DNA from: Sphingorhabdus sp. 109
GTDB lineage: Bacteria; Pseudomonadota; Alphaproteobacteria; Sphingomonadales; Sphingomonadaceae
NCBI RefSeq assembly: GCF_902506555.1
Contig: NZ_LR732707.1
Coordinates: 1,939,564-2,003,563 of the forward strand
Direction: 5' to 3'
Length of the DNA: 64,000 nt
Shown: one piece after another, positions 38,741 to 48,668 of the stretch
How the letters are laid out: each line of letters opens with the position of its first letter
Position numbering within the stretch: position 1 is the first letter of the stretch
Program-made: the position numbers and the translations under genes
The notes under the pieces: model-generated
Seen by the model: only the letters and a program-made list of their open reading frames with translations
Told to the model about the DNA's origin: nothing
Databases searched by the model: none

Positions 38741-40681
38741 ATGGTCGATATCGCTGAAATCACTCGCGAAAGCCCCTATCGGAAGCTGAGAATCATCATT
38801 GCCACCTGTCTCGTCGTTCTGCTGTCGGCTATTTTGCTGCTGGGGGCGGTTCCCGCAGGCATCTTCAAAAGCGTGATCAAGGAGAAGTTGCAAGGAACCG
38901 CCGAACGCGAAGTAACAATCGGCACCGTCACCCGGGACAGCTTTTTTTCCTACGCTCCGGTTATCACCATCCATAATCTTCGCGTTGCGCAACCGGCCTG
39001 GGCGGGTGAAGGCGATTTCCTCCGACTGAAATCAGTTTCGGCGCGGCTGTCCGTGTTTGAAGTTCTGACCGGCAACACTCAGCCAGATCGGGTCACTGTA
39101 GAGGGGCTGGAAATCGCTCTTGTCCGCGACGAGGATGGCCGGAGCAACTGGAATGACCAAGATGATCGCAAGGATGGTGCAGAAGCCAGCACCCCGGTCC
39201 TGACCGATCTGGATGTCGCCCACTCCCGTTTCAGCTATGTCGACCATAAGCGGGGCCTCTCGCTTGCGGGTCCCATTTTGGTCAATTCGCGAAACGGTCT
39301 TCGCGCGGAGGGACGCGGTACATTTTTAAAGTCCAGCGCCGTAATGGCGTTCACCGGAGGCCCCATTACGGGGATTGATCCCGAAGCCGGCTATCCTTTT
39401 CAGCTTTCCTTGCAGTCTCCGGCTTTGGAACTGAAGGCCAAAGGCGAAATGCAGGGCGTATTGAACACCGATCGGTTCGTCGCGACGCTATCTGCACGCG
39501 CGCCGACTCTAAAAAATCTCGACCGCATTGTCGAAGCTGGTCTGTTCGGGACGCAAAAGATCGATTTGCAAGCAGATATCCGTCACCAGGGAAAGGACTG
39601 GTATATTGAGAAGCTGAACGGATCGATAGGCCGGTCCAGCCTGACGGGCAAGGCGGACGTCCTGAAACGGGATGGCCGGACCAAAATAGACGCCAGCATA
39701 AAATTCGCTACGCTGGACTTTAACGATCTGGCAGACGATGAAGGCTTGGCCAAAGCGGCGGCTCTCACCCGGCGCATTGGCCCCCGGGTCATTCCCAACA
39801 CCCGTATCAATCTCTCCAAAATGGGGCCGACCGATGGCCAGATGACTTTCACCGTTGACCGCCTGCTTTCGCGGCGGGATACGATATTCCGGAGCGTGCG
39901 GGGCAAATTGTCGCTGGATCACAAGTTGATCGACATGACAGATCTGGTCATCGTGTTGAAGAGTGGCCGAATGGTTGGCACCGTGCGGGTCGATCACCGA
40001 AGTGGCGCACCGAAATTTTCAACGGACCTGACACTGAGAGGCGCTTCCCTTTCCGATCTGATCGGCAATGACGATATCGTGACGGCAAAGATGCGGGGCC
40101 GGATTTTATTGTCCGGCACCGGCGACACGGTCCGGTCCGCCTTGGAAAAGGCAAACGGCAGAGCCGCGATGGTCGCTTCGGGCGGCAGCGTTCGCGCTAC
40201 AGCTGCACATGTTCTTGGCCAGAATCTCGGGGCCGCGGTCCAGGAAATAATCGGCAATCCGGAAGCGCGGGTGCCACTGCGCTGTCTGGTAGCCAGCTTT
40301 ACGGCCCGAAACGGTATTTTGACACCCGCACCGCTTGCCATAGATACCAGTGTCTCGGTCGGACGTGGCCAGGGACGGATCGCCCTGAAAGGCGAAACAG
40401 TCTCTCTGATATTGCGCGGCGGCGCCAAGGGGAAAAGCGCTTTGCGCATTGTCGATCCGATCAAAATTTCCGGAACGCTGAACGCTCCGGATGTGTCCGT
40501 GGCCGGGCTCGGCAAAGCCCGGGATGCAGAAAAGCCTTCCCTCGGAGATGTTTTGAAAGTTGCGACAAAATCTATCGGCAGCGCGCTGGGTATAGGCGAC
40601 AGCGACGAACAGAAAGAGGCTTTCATGCAAAAGCCGAAGTCGCTGGACTGCGATGCAATTGTTGCCGACGCGATGCGCTAA
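38741..40681 (+). CDS. AsmA family protein
   Basis: The 646-residue envelope protein has a single N-terminal membrane helix (about 17-40) and a long periplasmic beta-rich body. EREVTIGTVTRDSFFSYAPVI and later IDPIKISGTLNAPDVSVAGL are AsmA-type signatures. AsmA-like proteins are bridge-like lipid carriers between the inner and outer membranes and affect outer membrane assembly. The C-terminal AsmA_2 part (about 380-620) is complete. It stands upstream of the autotransporter gene with 167 bases between. Confidence 0.85.
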   Translation: MVDIAEITRESPYRKLRIIIATCLVVLLSAILLLGAVPAGIFKSVIKEKLQGTAEREVTIGTVTRDSFFSYAPVITIHNLRVAQPAWAGEGDFLRLKSVSARLSVFEVLTGNTQPDRVTVEGLEIALVRDEDGRSNWNDQDDRKDGAEASTPVLTDLDVAHSRFSYVDHKRGLSLAGPILVNSRNGLRAEGRGTFLKSSAVMAFTGGPITGIDPEAGYPFQLSLQSPALELKAKGEMQGVLNTDRFVATLSARAPTLKNLDRIVEAGLFGTQKIDLQADIRHQGKDWYIEKLNGSIGRSSLTGKADVLKRDGRTKIDASIKFATLDFNDLADDEGLAKAAALTRRIGPRVIPNTRINLSKMGPTDGQMTFTVDRLLSRRDTIFRSVRGKLSLDHKLIDMTDLVIVLKSGRMVGTVRVDHRSGAPKFSTDLTLRGASLSDLIGNDDIVTAKMRGRILLSGTGDTVRSALEKANGRAAMVASGGSVRATAAHVLGQNLGAAVQEIIGNPEARVPLRCLVASFTARNGILTPAPLAIDTSVSVGRGQGRIALKGETVSLILRGGAKGKSALRIVDPIKISGTLNAPDVSVAGLGKARDAEKPSLGDVLKVATKSIGSALGIGDSDEQKEAFMQKPKSLDCDAIVADAMR

Positions 40682-40800
40682 TATTGCGGGAACCGCCCTG
40701 CACCTTCTACCACTTGCAGCCACCTGAAAAACCTAGAACAATCAGGCTGAACCCCAAAAAAAATTCACTCCGGTCAAGGCTGCGACCAAATGGCTCCGTC

Positions 40801-40838
40801 TTGTGAATATTCAGGGAAATATGTCCCCATATTCACAA
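40801..40838 (+). promoter_or_regulatory. Perfect hairpin directly before the autotransporter ribosome site
   Basis: TTGTGAATAT at 40801-40810 pairs perfectly with ATATTCACAA at 40829-40838, and within the loop GGGA pairs with TCCC. The hairpin ends exactly where the GAGGA ribosome site (40839-40843) begins, and the ATG is at 40849. The position suggests either an operator dyad or an RNA structure that affects translation of the autotransporter. Confidence 0.6.
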
Positions 40839-40848
40839 GAGGATTTAC

Positions 40849-43800
40849 ATGCGCAAATATCTACTCGCGTCGACCTGTCTGGTCGCTGTCATTGCCCTCC
40901 CCGCACGGGCGGAAACAAGCATAGCGACAGCCACCACCGACCCGATCCGCACATCCACCATCGATGGAGGGGGAGCCGATGATATCAGGATCACTTCAGC
41001 GGGCTCGGTCCAACCGACAGCGGGTATTGCGGTTACCGTCGACAGCGACAACATTCTGGTCAACGACGGTACGATAGAGATCGGCAATGCCGACAACGCG
41101 ACCGCTATTCTCGCAGAGTCAGGCGTCACCGGTACAATCACCAATAGCGCGACGGGAAAGATCATTCTTGACGAGCCCTATGCGCCAACAGATGCCGACA
41201 ATGACGGGGACATAGATGGCCCATTTGCCACCGGAACAGGCCGGACAGGCATCGCGACCGCCGGCGCTTTCAACGGCAATATTACGAATAGCGGAACGAT
41301 CACGATCGAAGGCAATGACTCCGCCGGGATCCGTCTGGGCGGTCCATTGGCCGGCAATTTTGTGCATGACGGCACGACCACCGTGCTCGGCGACAACGCG
41401 CTAGGCGTTAGTTTGCAAGATATTACCGGCGATGTTCGGATTGCCGGAACCATCACCGTGCAAGGTCTTGACGCGGTAGCGGCGCGTGTCGACGGTAATG
41501 TCGATGGCGCGCTTGTGGTCCAGGGATCTCTGCAGTCCACCGGCTATCGATATGCGACAGCGCCCGCCGACAGCTCCAAGCTGGACGCCGACGACCTGCT
41601 GCAAGGCGGCCCAACCCTGTCGATTGCTGGCAATGTTTCGGGCGGTATCATTCTCGCCGTGCCGCCGAAGGATAACAGCGCCACAGACAATGACGAGGAT
41701 GATGACGGCATTGAGGATTCCAAAGAAGGTTCTGCGCTCGTCCGTTCTTATGGCGCGGCGCCCGCAATGCGTATTGGCGATGCCGGCAACGCCGTAACCA
41801 TCGGCGCGATCGCCGGCACGGGAACAGGTTTTGGGTTGGTCATCGACGGCGGCGTCCTGGGCAGCGGTGTTTACAGCGGCATCAACGCCGGCGGCCTGCA
41901 AATCGGCGGACTCGGCGGCACCGTCACCATAGACGGCGGCATTGGCATAAGTGCAACCGGCTCGATAAAAGCGGTCTCCAACGGTGGATCGGCAACAGCG
42001 GTGCAATTGGGATCGGGCGCCACGACACCAGAAATCCGCAATGCCGGCACCATCGAAGCGACCGGTGGAAGCATCACAACTTCGATCAGCACCGCGATTT
42101 CGATCAGCGCCGGCGCAAATCTCGCAACCATCCGCAACAGTGGCACGATTGGCGCTAAAGCGGGCGGCAATGAGGCCACCGCGATTGCGATCATGGACTC
42201 GTCCGGCACCGTCGAGCTGATTGAAAACAGCGGTACGATCGCTGCCACCGGTGCGCTCGCATCATCGGGCCGCAATGTCGCGATCGATCTTTCGGCAAAT
42301 GACTCGGGTGCCACCGTCCGCCAGACCGCAGTAGCGGCGTCGGCGAAGGCTCCTTCGATCATCGGCGACGTTCGCTTCGGCAACGGCAACGACATTTTCG
42401 AAATAGCCGATGGCAGCATGAGGGGAAGCAGCAGCTTCGGCGCCGGCGACAATCAGCTCAACCTGTCCGGCGACGCAGTTTACGCCGGCAAAGCGGAATT
42501 TGGCGCAGACACAGATATTCTGGCACTCTCGGGCACAGCGGTGTTTGACGGCAATGTTGATTTTGGCGGCGGAGCAGACATGCTGGATTTGTCCGGCACC
42601 TCACGATACTCCGGCTCGCTGACCAATGCACAAGGCCTTGCGGTGACAGCGTCTGGCGGCACGTTCGATGTCACCGGCGCTGCTCAAATTGCATCGCTTG
42701 CCATCACGGACGATGCTGTGCTCGGCGTCACACTGGGCGGCACCAACGATACGGCTTTACAGGTATCAGGCGATGCAAGCTTTGGTGCCGGATCGAAACT
42801 CGCGATCAAATTGTCCAATGTCCAGAGCGCCGAGGGGGACCATGTGGTCGTGCAGGCTGGAACCATCACCGGCGCGACAAATTTGACCGCCTCAACCGCG
42901 CTCCTGCCTTTCCTCTACAAAGGATCCCTCAGCTCGAACGCCAATCAGGTCATTGTCAGCGTGGCCCGCAAGGATGCGACGGAACTCGGCCTCAACCGGT
43001 CCGAGGCAAGCGGATTTGCCGCAGCCTATGCGGCACTGCAAACCGATGAGGATGTCGAAGGCCTGTTCCTGGCAATTGCCGATCAGCAACAGTTTCGCAA
43101 TCAGTTGCAGCAGATGTTGCCCGAGCATGGGGGTGGAATTTTCGAAAATGTCACTCTGGGATCCCGGGCAATGGCACGGTTCCTTGCAGATCCGAGCGCT
43201 CCGTTCAAGGATGAAGGCAAATGGGGCTACTGGGTTGCGCAGGTCGGCTGGGGCAGTTCGAAAAGTGTGGGCGACACCGCCGGCTATGACGTCGGTGGCT
43301 GGGGTATATCCGCGGGTGCAGAACACAAGACCGGCATCTGCAATTTCGGCGCCTCTGTCGGATATATTCACGGCAAGAACGATAACGCAAGCAATGGCAA
43401 TGAAGTCTGGTCCGAACAATGGGAACTGGCCGGATACTGGCGTCTGGCCGCCGACAACTGGCTGGCCCATGCCCGCATATCCGGCGCGAAGATCAACTTT
43501 GACGGCAACCGCTATTTTGTTGGGGAACTGGACGGGGAGGATATCACGAAGACCATGACATCGGATTGGGGTGGCACCTTGTGGTCAGCCTCCGGTGCGG
43601 TAGCCCGTGACATGCGTTCGGGCAATTTCTCGATCCGCCCGACAGTTGCCGTAGAATATTTCAAGTTGAGTGAAGACGGCTATGCTGAATCCGGCGGTGG
43701 CGAGGCGCTGGATCTGACTGTCGCCGACCGTGAAAGCGACGAGTTGGCGGTTTCCGGCACAATTTCGATGGGCCTCGATCTGGGTGGTGTTGACCAATAT

Positions 43801-44055
43801 GATGGATGGTATCGCTTTGAGCTCGAGGCAGGGCGACGCGAAATCGTCGGCGGATCTCTTGGTGTCACCGTTGCCCAGTTCGAAAACGGTTCGCCCTTCA
43901 CCCTTGTGCCGGAACAACGCAAAAGCGGATGGATCGGACGATTGCGCGCAGTCGCCGGCAATTCCGCCTTCCAGATCGGCGGCGAAGTTTCTGTCGAGGA
44001 ACAGCAGAGTCATGCGGCTGTAGCGGTACGCGCCAGTCTGCGAGTCGGTCTGTAG
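40849..44055 (+). CDS. Autotransporter (type Va) with beta-helical passenger
   Basis: The 1068-residue protein has a signal peptide (1-21, ending ARA), a passenger rich in short Gly/Asn/Thr repeats (the recurring N-S-G-T-I pattern) forming a beta-helix to about residue 690, and a C-terminal 12-strand autotransporter barrel (about 795-1068) that ends in Leu. Two acidic loops resemble calcium-binding thrombospondin-type repeats: DADNDGDIDG at 115-124 and DNDEDDDGIEDSKEG at 280-294. It probably displays an adhesive or structural surface protein; no protease motif is seen. A strong hairpin precedes the gene and a terminator follows it. Confidence 0.88.
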   Translation: MRKYLLASTCLVAVIALPARAETSIATATTDPIRTSTIDGGGADDIRITSAGSVQPTAGIAVTVDSDNILVNDGTIEIGNADNATAILAESGVTGTITNSATGKIILDEPYAPTDADNDGDIDGPFATGTGRTGIATAGAFNGNITNSGTITIEGNDSAGIRLGGPLAGNFVHDGTTTVLGDNALGVSLQDITGDVRIAGTITVQGLDAVAARVDGNVDGALVVQGSLQSTGYRYATAPADSSKLDADDLLQGGPTLSIAGNVSGGIILAVPPKDNSATDNDEDDDGIEDSKEGSALVRSYGAAPAMRIGDAGNAVTIGAIAGTGTGFGLVIDGGVLGSGVYSGINAGGLQIGGLGGTVTIDGGIGISATGSIKAVSNGGSATAVQLGSGATTPEIRNAGTIEATGGSITTSISTAISISAGANLATIRNSGTIGAKAGGNEATAIAIMDSSGTVELIENSGTIAATGALASSGRNVAIDLSANDSGATVRQTAVAASAKAPSIIGDVRFGNGNDIFEIADGSMRGSSSFGAGDNQLNLSGDAVYAGKAEFGADTDILALSGTAVFDGNVDFGGGADMLDLSGTSRYSGSLTNAQGLAVTASGGTFDVTGAAQIASLAITDDAVLGVTLGGTNDTALQVSGDASFGAGSKLAIKLSNVQSAEGDHVVVQAGTITGATNLTASTALLPFLYKGSLSSNANQVIVSVARKDATELGLNRSEASGFAAAYAALQTDEDVEGLFLAIADQQQFRNQLQQMLPEHGGGIFENVTLGSRAMARFLADPSAPFKDEGKWGYWVAQVGWGSSKSVGDTAGYDVGGWGISAGAEHKTGICNFGASVGYIHGKNDNASNGNEVWSEQWELAGYWRLAADNWLAHARISGAKINFDGNRYFVGELDGEDITKTMTSDWGGTLWSASGAVARDMRSGNFSIRPTVAVEYFKLSEDGYAESGGGEALDLTVADRESDELAVSGTISMGLDLGGVDQYDGWYRFELEAGRREIVGGSLGVTVAQFENGSPFTLVPEQRKSGWIGRLRAVAGNSAFQIGGEVSVEEQQSHAAVAVRASLRVGL

Positions 44056-44076
44056 TAAAATCGCTCGGGCGAGAGC

Positions 44077-44112
44077 GCAAGGGGGCAGGATATATCCCAA
44101 TCCCCCCCTTGC
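44077..44112 (+). terminator. Terminator-like hairpin after the autotransporter
   Basis: GCAAGGGGG at 44077-44085 pairs with CCCCCTTGC at 44104-44112, followed by a pyrimidine-rich CTTCCTTT tract. It lies 22 bases after the autotransporter stop and before the sigma factor gene. Confidence 0.7.
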
Positions 44113-44303
44113 CTTCCTTTAAAACGGAAATGGAGACAGACATTTTTGCTACACCCGCCTCGGACACCGCCCGCCCACTCATGCTGCTGTTGCGCGATAG
44201 ATTGCGCTCGCTATATATCGCGCCAGCGGAAGACGCTTGCGACGGCCATATCAGCAAAAGGCGCATCGCACCGGACAAGCGCCACAGCCGAAGCGAACAG
44301 TTC

Positions 44304-44828
44304 ATGAGCATGGTTGATAAAAAAGTTGAATCCGCACGCGGCATCGAAGCTGTGCTGCTCACCAACCGTGAAAAGCTGATCCGCTTTCTGCTGGCTCGCG
44401 GCGCCGGCGACAGTGCTGAAGATCTATTCCAGGAATTGTGGGTACAGATTGCAAGGTCACGCCCCGGACCCGTGGCAAACCCGCTTTCCTATCTTTACCG
44501 CGCCGCCAACAATCTGATGCTGGACCGCTACCGCTCCGCGCGTGCGACTGAAATGCGCGAGAAGGCCTGGGGTGAGCAAGAAAGCGGACGTGGGCATCCA
44601 TCGGTCGAACAATCGCTTATCTCGCGGGAGGAACTGGCCCGCGTCGAAGCTACGATCAACGAGCTCGGCGAACGCCCAGCCGCCGCCTTCCGCTATTTTC
44701 GCATCGAGGGTATAAGCCAGCGCGCCATCGCGGCCCGGCTGGGTGTCAGTCTGAGCACGGTGGAGGCGGATTTACGCAAAGTCTACAAAGTGCTTGCCAC
44801 AATGAAAGGGCAAATCGATGAGCGATGA
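44304..44828 (+). CDS. FecI-like ECF sigma factor
   Basis: The 174-residue ECF sigma factor has region 2 at EAVLLTNREKLIRFLLARGAG onwards (GDSAEDLFQELWVQIA) and YRAANNLMLDRYRS, and region 4 at GISQRAIAARLGVSLSTVEADL. It would direct RNA polymerase to the promoters of the linked FecR/TonB receptor genes once released by FecR. I chose the ATG at 44304 because homologues begin shortly before region 2; the frame is open 375 bases further upstream through the terminator area. The stop overlaps fecR by 11 bases. Confidence 0.85.
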   Translation: MSMVDKKVESARGIEAVLLTNREKLIRFLLARGAGDSAEDLFQELWVQIARSRPGPVANPLSYLYRAANNLMLDRYRSARATEMREKAWGEQESGRGHPSVEQSLISREELARVEATINELGERPAAAFRYFRIEGISQRAIAARLGVSLSTVEADLRKVYKVLATMKGQIDER

Positions 44829-45738
44829 AACACCCTTTGCGGTCGAAGCCCAGGCACTGGACTGGATAATCCGCCAACGCGATCCTGCTTTCGACGATTG
44901 GGAGAACTTCACCGAATGGCTGGAACAGGCCCCAAATCATGCCGCCATCTACGACCGGCTGGCGGCCCGCGACGCGGAACTTGATGAATATCCTGAACCG
45001 GCCGACGACATTGTAGCCACCAAGCAGCCGGTCTTTGCCAATCGCCGGACATGGCTGAGTGGAGCTCTGGCTGCTGCGCTGCTTGGAATTATCGGCACCA
45101 GCATGTTCAACAATAATGTCACCCGTATTGAAACCGTCGCCGGAGAGCATCGGACGGTCGCGTTGGCAGACGGCTCCCGGATCGAGATCAATGGCGGAAC
45201 AATCATCGCACTGGACGAAGACCGGCCCCGCTTCGCCCGGCTCGAAAGTGGCGAGGCAATGTTCCACGTCGTTCACCGCGAAGACCACCCGTTCCTGGTC
45301 GAGGCCGGCAAAGCGAAGCTTGTCGACATGGGGACCGCCTTCAACGTCATTCGCCGGTCTGATACGCTGACCGTAGCCGTGTCGGAGGGCCTGGTGCTGT
45401 ACAATCCGGAACGCGAGAATATCTCGCTGGATGCTGGATTCGGAATTGAGGCTTCGGATGCGTTGGGACCGCCCCGGGTGCAGGCCATTGACCCCCTCAG
45501 CGTCGGTAGCTGGCGGAAGGGCCAGCTTGTCTATAATGGGACGTCCATTGCGCAGGTCGCCGAAGATCTTGGCAGAACGGCCGGTCTGAAAATCAGTGTC
45601 TCGCCCGACGTTGCATCGCTGCCGTTTCGCGGCGCCCTTTTGATCAGCGATGACCAACAGCGAGTGATCGATGACCTGACGGCACTGGCAGGCATTAGAG
45701 GAGAAAAACAGAATGAAGGATGGTTGCTGACCCGCTGA
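44818..45738 (+). CDS. FecR-like anti-sigma/sensor protein
   Basis: The 306-residue protein has an N-terminal cytoplasmic DUF4880-like part (ALDWIIRQRDPAFDDWENFTEWL), one membrane helix (about 76-97) and a periplasmic FecR domain (TVAGEHRTVALADGSRIEI and AVSEGLVLYNPE), ending in a short STN-like segment (VAEDLGRTAGLKISV). It passes the signal from the loaded TonB receptor to the sigma factor. It overlaps the sigma gene and is followed after one base by the receptor gene. Confidence 0.9.
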   Translation: MSDETPFAVEAQALDWIIRQRDPAFDDWENFTEWLEQAPNHAAIYDRLAARDAELDEYPEPADDIVATKQPVFANRRTWLSGALAAALLGIIGTSMFNNNVTRIETVAGEHRTVALADGSRIEINGGTIIALDEDRPRFARLESGEAMFHVVHREDHPFLVEAGKAKLVDMGTAFNVIRRSDTLTVAVSEGLVLYNPERENISLDAGFGIEASDALGPPRVQAIDPLSVGSWRKGQLVYNGTSIAQVAEDLGRTAGLKISVSPDVASLPFRGALLISDDQQRVIDDLTALAGIRGEKQNEGWLLTR

Positions 45739-45739
45739 A

Positions 45740-48190
45740 ATGAACACCCGCCTGTTCTCCGCCCTGTTTTTACTTTTGTGCGCGACCCCCGTCGCGGCAC
45801 GTGATGAATCGCGCTTGATCGAATTGCCAAGCGGAACATTGTTGCAAAGCCTCCCGCTACTCGGGCGACAGGCGGGCATCAGCATCAGCGTGGCCGATGC
45901 AAAACTCTGGCGAAGGATGGTAAAACCGGTTCGCGGTCGGATGAGCGTGCAAAAGGCCCTTGATCGCATGCTTTCCGGTACCGATGCGCATGCGGTGAAG
46001 GTCGGTGCGACCAGCTGGCGCATTGAACGGCGGGCATCCCGCTCTCAACACGCCACTCGTCAGGCCGGATCAACCCGCAAATCACGCCAGGTCAGCGTGC
46101 AAGCGACGCCATCAGCGGAGGAGCAACGTCCGGTTGAAGAAATTGTCGTCAACGCCAGCAAGATCGACATGCCTTATGTCAACTATGCCGGCGCCGTCAC
46201 CATATTGGACGGTGCCGATCTGCAGTTTGGCGGAGAGCGGGGCATGGATTCGATATTGTCGCGCATGGCGACCATATCCTCCACTCATCTTGGCAGCGGC
46301 CGAAACAAGCTGTTCATAAGAGGCATCGCCGATTCAAGCTTTACTGGACCGACCCAGGCGACGGTCGGGCAATATCTCGGCGATATCCGTCTCAGCTATA
46401 ACGCGCCCGATCCCGACTTGCGACTTTACGATATCGACCGGGTGGAAATTCTCGAAGGACCGCAAGGCACATTATATGGCGCGGGATCGCTGGGGGGCAT
46501 TATCCGGATGATCCCCAAGGCACCCGACCCGGACGAGACGACTCTGGTCGCCTCAGCGGGCGTTTCTCTGGTGCAGCATGGCGCGCCGGGTGGCGATATT
46601 TCAGCCACAGCGAATATCCCTGTCGGTGCGAGAGGGCATGCGCTGCGGCTGGTCGGCTATTCCATCAGCGACGGTGGCTATATCGACAATCCGCTGCTCG
46701 GACTGAATGACGTAAACCGTACCGATATCCGTGGTGGACGCGGCACGCTGCAACTCGACCTTGGTGACAATTGGGCAATAGATTTCGGTGGCATCTACCA
46801 GACCATAAAGGCCGATGACGCCCAATATGCTGACAAAAATGCCCCACCCTTAACCCGCAGCAGTCTTGTCGAGCAGGGTGCAAAGGCGCGCTACGGTTCG
46901 GCGATGGTGGTGATCATGAAGGACTGGGACAATCTCCATTTCCAGTCCTCCAATGCCTATGTCGACCACAATCTCTACGAACGGTTCGACGCCAGTCTGG
47001 TCGGAGACACGCCCCGTATTTTCGAACAGCGGAATGCGACCCGGATGCTGACCAGCGAGACGCGCCTGTCCCGCCCCTATAGCGACGGGCTGGGCTGGGT
47101 GATCGGCGCCAGCTTCATTGACAATCGGACACGCCAAACAAGGGACTTTGGCGGAGAGAACATGCGTGCGGCGATTGTCGGCGTCACCAACCGGATCACC
47201 GAATATACGGCCTATGGCGAAATGTCGCTTGAACTGCTGCCCGATATCGTCGCTACCGGCGGCCTGCGCTATACCCATGCCCGTCTCGGCGGTAATGGCG
47301 AGGATATCGATGCCCTCGTCGCGCTGACGCAAATCGGCCGTGCCATAACCGCAAAGCGCAATGAACAGGACCTGCTGCCATCAGCATCGCTGCTCGCGAA
47401 GCTGGGGAAAAATGTAACATTTTACGCCCGCTATCAGGAAGGATTTCGCCCCGGCGGGCTGTCGATAGACGGCAGCTTCGTCCAGCGCTTTCGCAATGAC
47501 CATGTGTCCACCTATGACGCGGGTATGCGCTTTGGTCGCAAGGGCGTGACTCCCTTCGACGCCACGATTTCCATCTCGCACAGCCGCTGGCGGGATATTC
47601 AGGCGGATTATATCGACACCAATGGCTTCCCGACCACCGCCAATATCGGCGATGGAAAAATCACCAGCATATCGGGTTCAATTGCCGTCAGACCTGTCAC
47701 CGGACTGTCGCTGGAAATGGGAGCAGTTTATAACAAGAGTCGCGTGATCCAGTTGTCGACCGGTCTGCAACTGGCCGGGGCGACCTTAGCCGGTCCCCCC
47801 ACCGATTTCCTCTCGTCGGTCCCGGTGTCCGCTACCGGGCGGCTTGGCCGCATACCCAATGTCGCCAGCCACGCCGTGCGCGGCTCGGCCAATTTTGAAA
47901 CGGCCATCGGTGACGAGGATTTCCACCTGCAGGGATGGGCCAGCTATATCGGTCCTTCCCGTGTCGGTATCGGCCCGCTTCTGGGCGAAGGGCAAGGAGA
48001 CTATCTGGACAGCGGCCTGGCCGCGCGGATCGGCGATGATTCACGAGGGATCACTCTTTCCATAACCAATCTTCTGGATTCGCGTGGCAATCGCTTTGCT
48101 CTGGGAACGCCGTTCGTTCCAGGCAGCGAGGGCTATCTGACCCCGCTTCGTCCACGAACGCTCCGGATCGCCGTCGACGTCGCCTATTAA
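45740..48190 (+). CDS. TonB-dependent receptor with STN signalling domain
   Basis: The 816-residue outer membrane receptor has a signal peptide (1-20), an STN domain (about 25-95, LPSGTLLQSLPLLGRQAGISIS) that contacts FecR, a linker, a TonB box-like EEIVVNAS near 131, a plug (about 140-250) and a 22-strand barrel ending with aromatic residues. The STN domain and the FecI/FecR pair make this a transducing receptor that induces its own uptake system. The ligand is not evident. It lies immediately upstream of the RiPP-like cluster, so import or sensing of that peptide is one possibility. Confidence 0.9.
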   Translation: MNTRLFSALFLLLCATPVAARDESRLIELPSGTLLQSLPLLGRQAGISISVADAKLWRRMVKPVRGRMSVQKALDRMLSGTDAHAVKVGATSWRIERRASRSQHATRQAGSTRKSRQVSVQATPSAEEQRPVEEIVVNASKIDMPYVNYAGAVTILDGADLQFGGERGMDSILSRMATISSTHLGSGRNKLFIRGIADSSFTGPTQATVGQYLGDIRLSYNAPDPDLRLYDIDRVEILEGPQGTLYGAGSLGGIIRMIPKAPDPDETTLVASAGVSLVQHGAPGGDISATANIPVGARGHALRLVGYSISDGGYIDNPLLGLNDVNRTDIRGGRGTLQLDLGDNWAIDFGGIYQTIKADDAQYADKNAPPLTRSSLVEQGAKARYGSAMVVIMKDWDNLHFQSSNAYVDHNLYERFDASLVGDTPRIFEQRNATRMLTSETRLSRPYSDGLGWVIGASFIDNRTRQTRDFGGENMRAAIVGVTNRITEYTAYGEMSLELLPDIVATGGLRYTHARLGGNGEDIDALVALTQIGRAITAKRNEQDLLPSASLLAKLGKNVTFYARYQEGFRPGGLSIDGSFVQRFRNDHVSTYDAGMRFGRKGVTPFDATISISHSRWRDIQADYIDTNGFPTTANIGDGKITSISGSIAVRPVTGLSLEMGAVYNKSRVIQLSTGLQLAGATLAGPPTDFLSSVPVSATGRLGRIPNVASHAVRGSANFETAIGDEDFHLQGWASYIGPSRVGIGPLLGEGQGDYLDSGLAARIGDDSRGITLSITNLLDSRGNRFALGTPFVPGSEGYLTPLRPRTLRIAVDVAY

Positions 48191-48262
48191 GATTGCGGGA
48201 GGCCCTATACAATAGCCAGAGGGGCGCACGGCTGCAAAATCAGGCAAAGCTGCTGCAAATAA

Positions 48263-48410
48263 CAAGTCCGGCGACAACAAAGAGTGAGGCAAATTGCTGA
48301 CAGCATCCAGCGGTTCGGCTTTCCCAATCCGGTGGCGGTATCGGATGATGGCGAAATCAACGCCGGGCACGGGCGAGTAGAGGCAGCAAAGCTGATAGCT
48401 ATGAAGGCCG
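48263..48410 (+). pseudogene. ParB-like domain remnant of a ParB/DNA-methyltransferase gene
   Basis: A short open stretch reads RQIADSIQRFGFPNPVAV then GEINAGHGRVEAAKL, the ParB/sulfiredoxin-like nuclease motif found at the N-terminus of plasmid- and phage-borne DNA methyltransferases. A stop codon lies just before (48260) and the similarity ends abruptly where transposase text starts at about 48411. The matching C-terminal methyltransferase part is found 10 kb away at 58470-58950 on the same strand. Confidence 0.7.
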
Positions 48411-48668
48411 GAGCTACTGGAAAACTACTTCCTGCCAGGCGATCTGGAAACACAGTTCGAGACGTTCGTCGAACATCAGCGCAGGCGACGGCAGTGCCGG
48501 GAGCGCTGCCTGATGCCGAGCCACCAGCGCTATCACGCAAACCCGAACAATGTGACGCCTGCCGATGCCTACTTCAGCTGAGCATCCGCGATCACAAGGC
48601 AGCGAGAAAGAACCAAAAAACACGACATCGAACATCCGTGCTTGCAACACTGCAAGCCTGCTGCTTAA
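48411..48668 (+). mobile_element. IS3-family transposase (OrfB) C-terminal remnant
   Basis: The plus strand reads LLENYFLPGDLETQFETFVEH, then NVTPADAYFS, a stop, and in a shifted frame RERTKKHDIEHPCLQH with a stop at 48666-48668. This is the end of the integrase-core OrfB of IS3-type elements (LPGDLE ... NVTPADVYFG ... RLQHRKLAA) with at least one internal stop and frame changes. The right end of the element may lie near 48720-48765. It is inactive. Confidence 0.75.
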
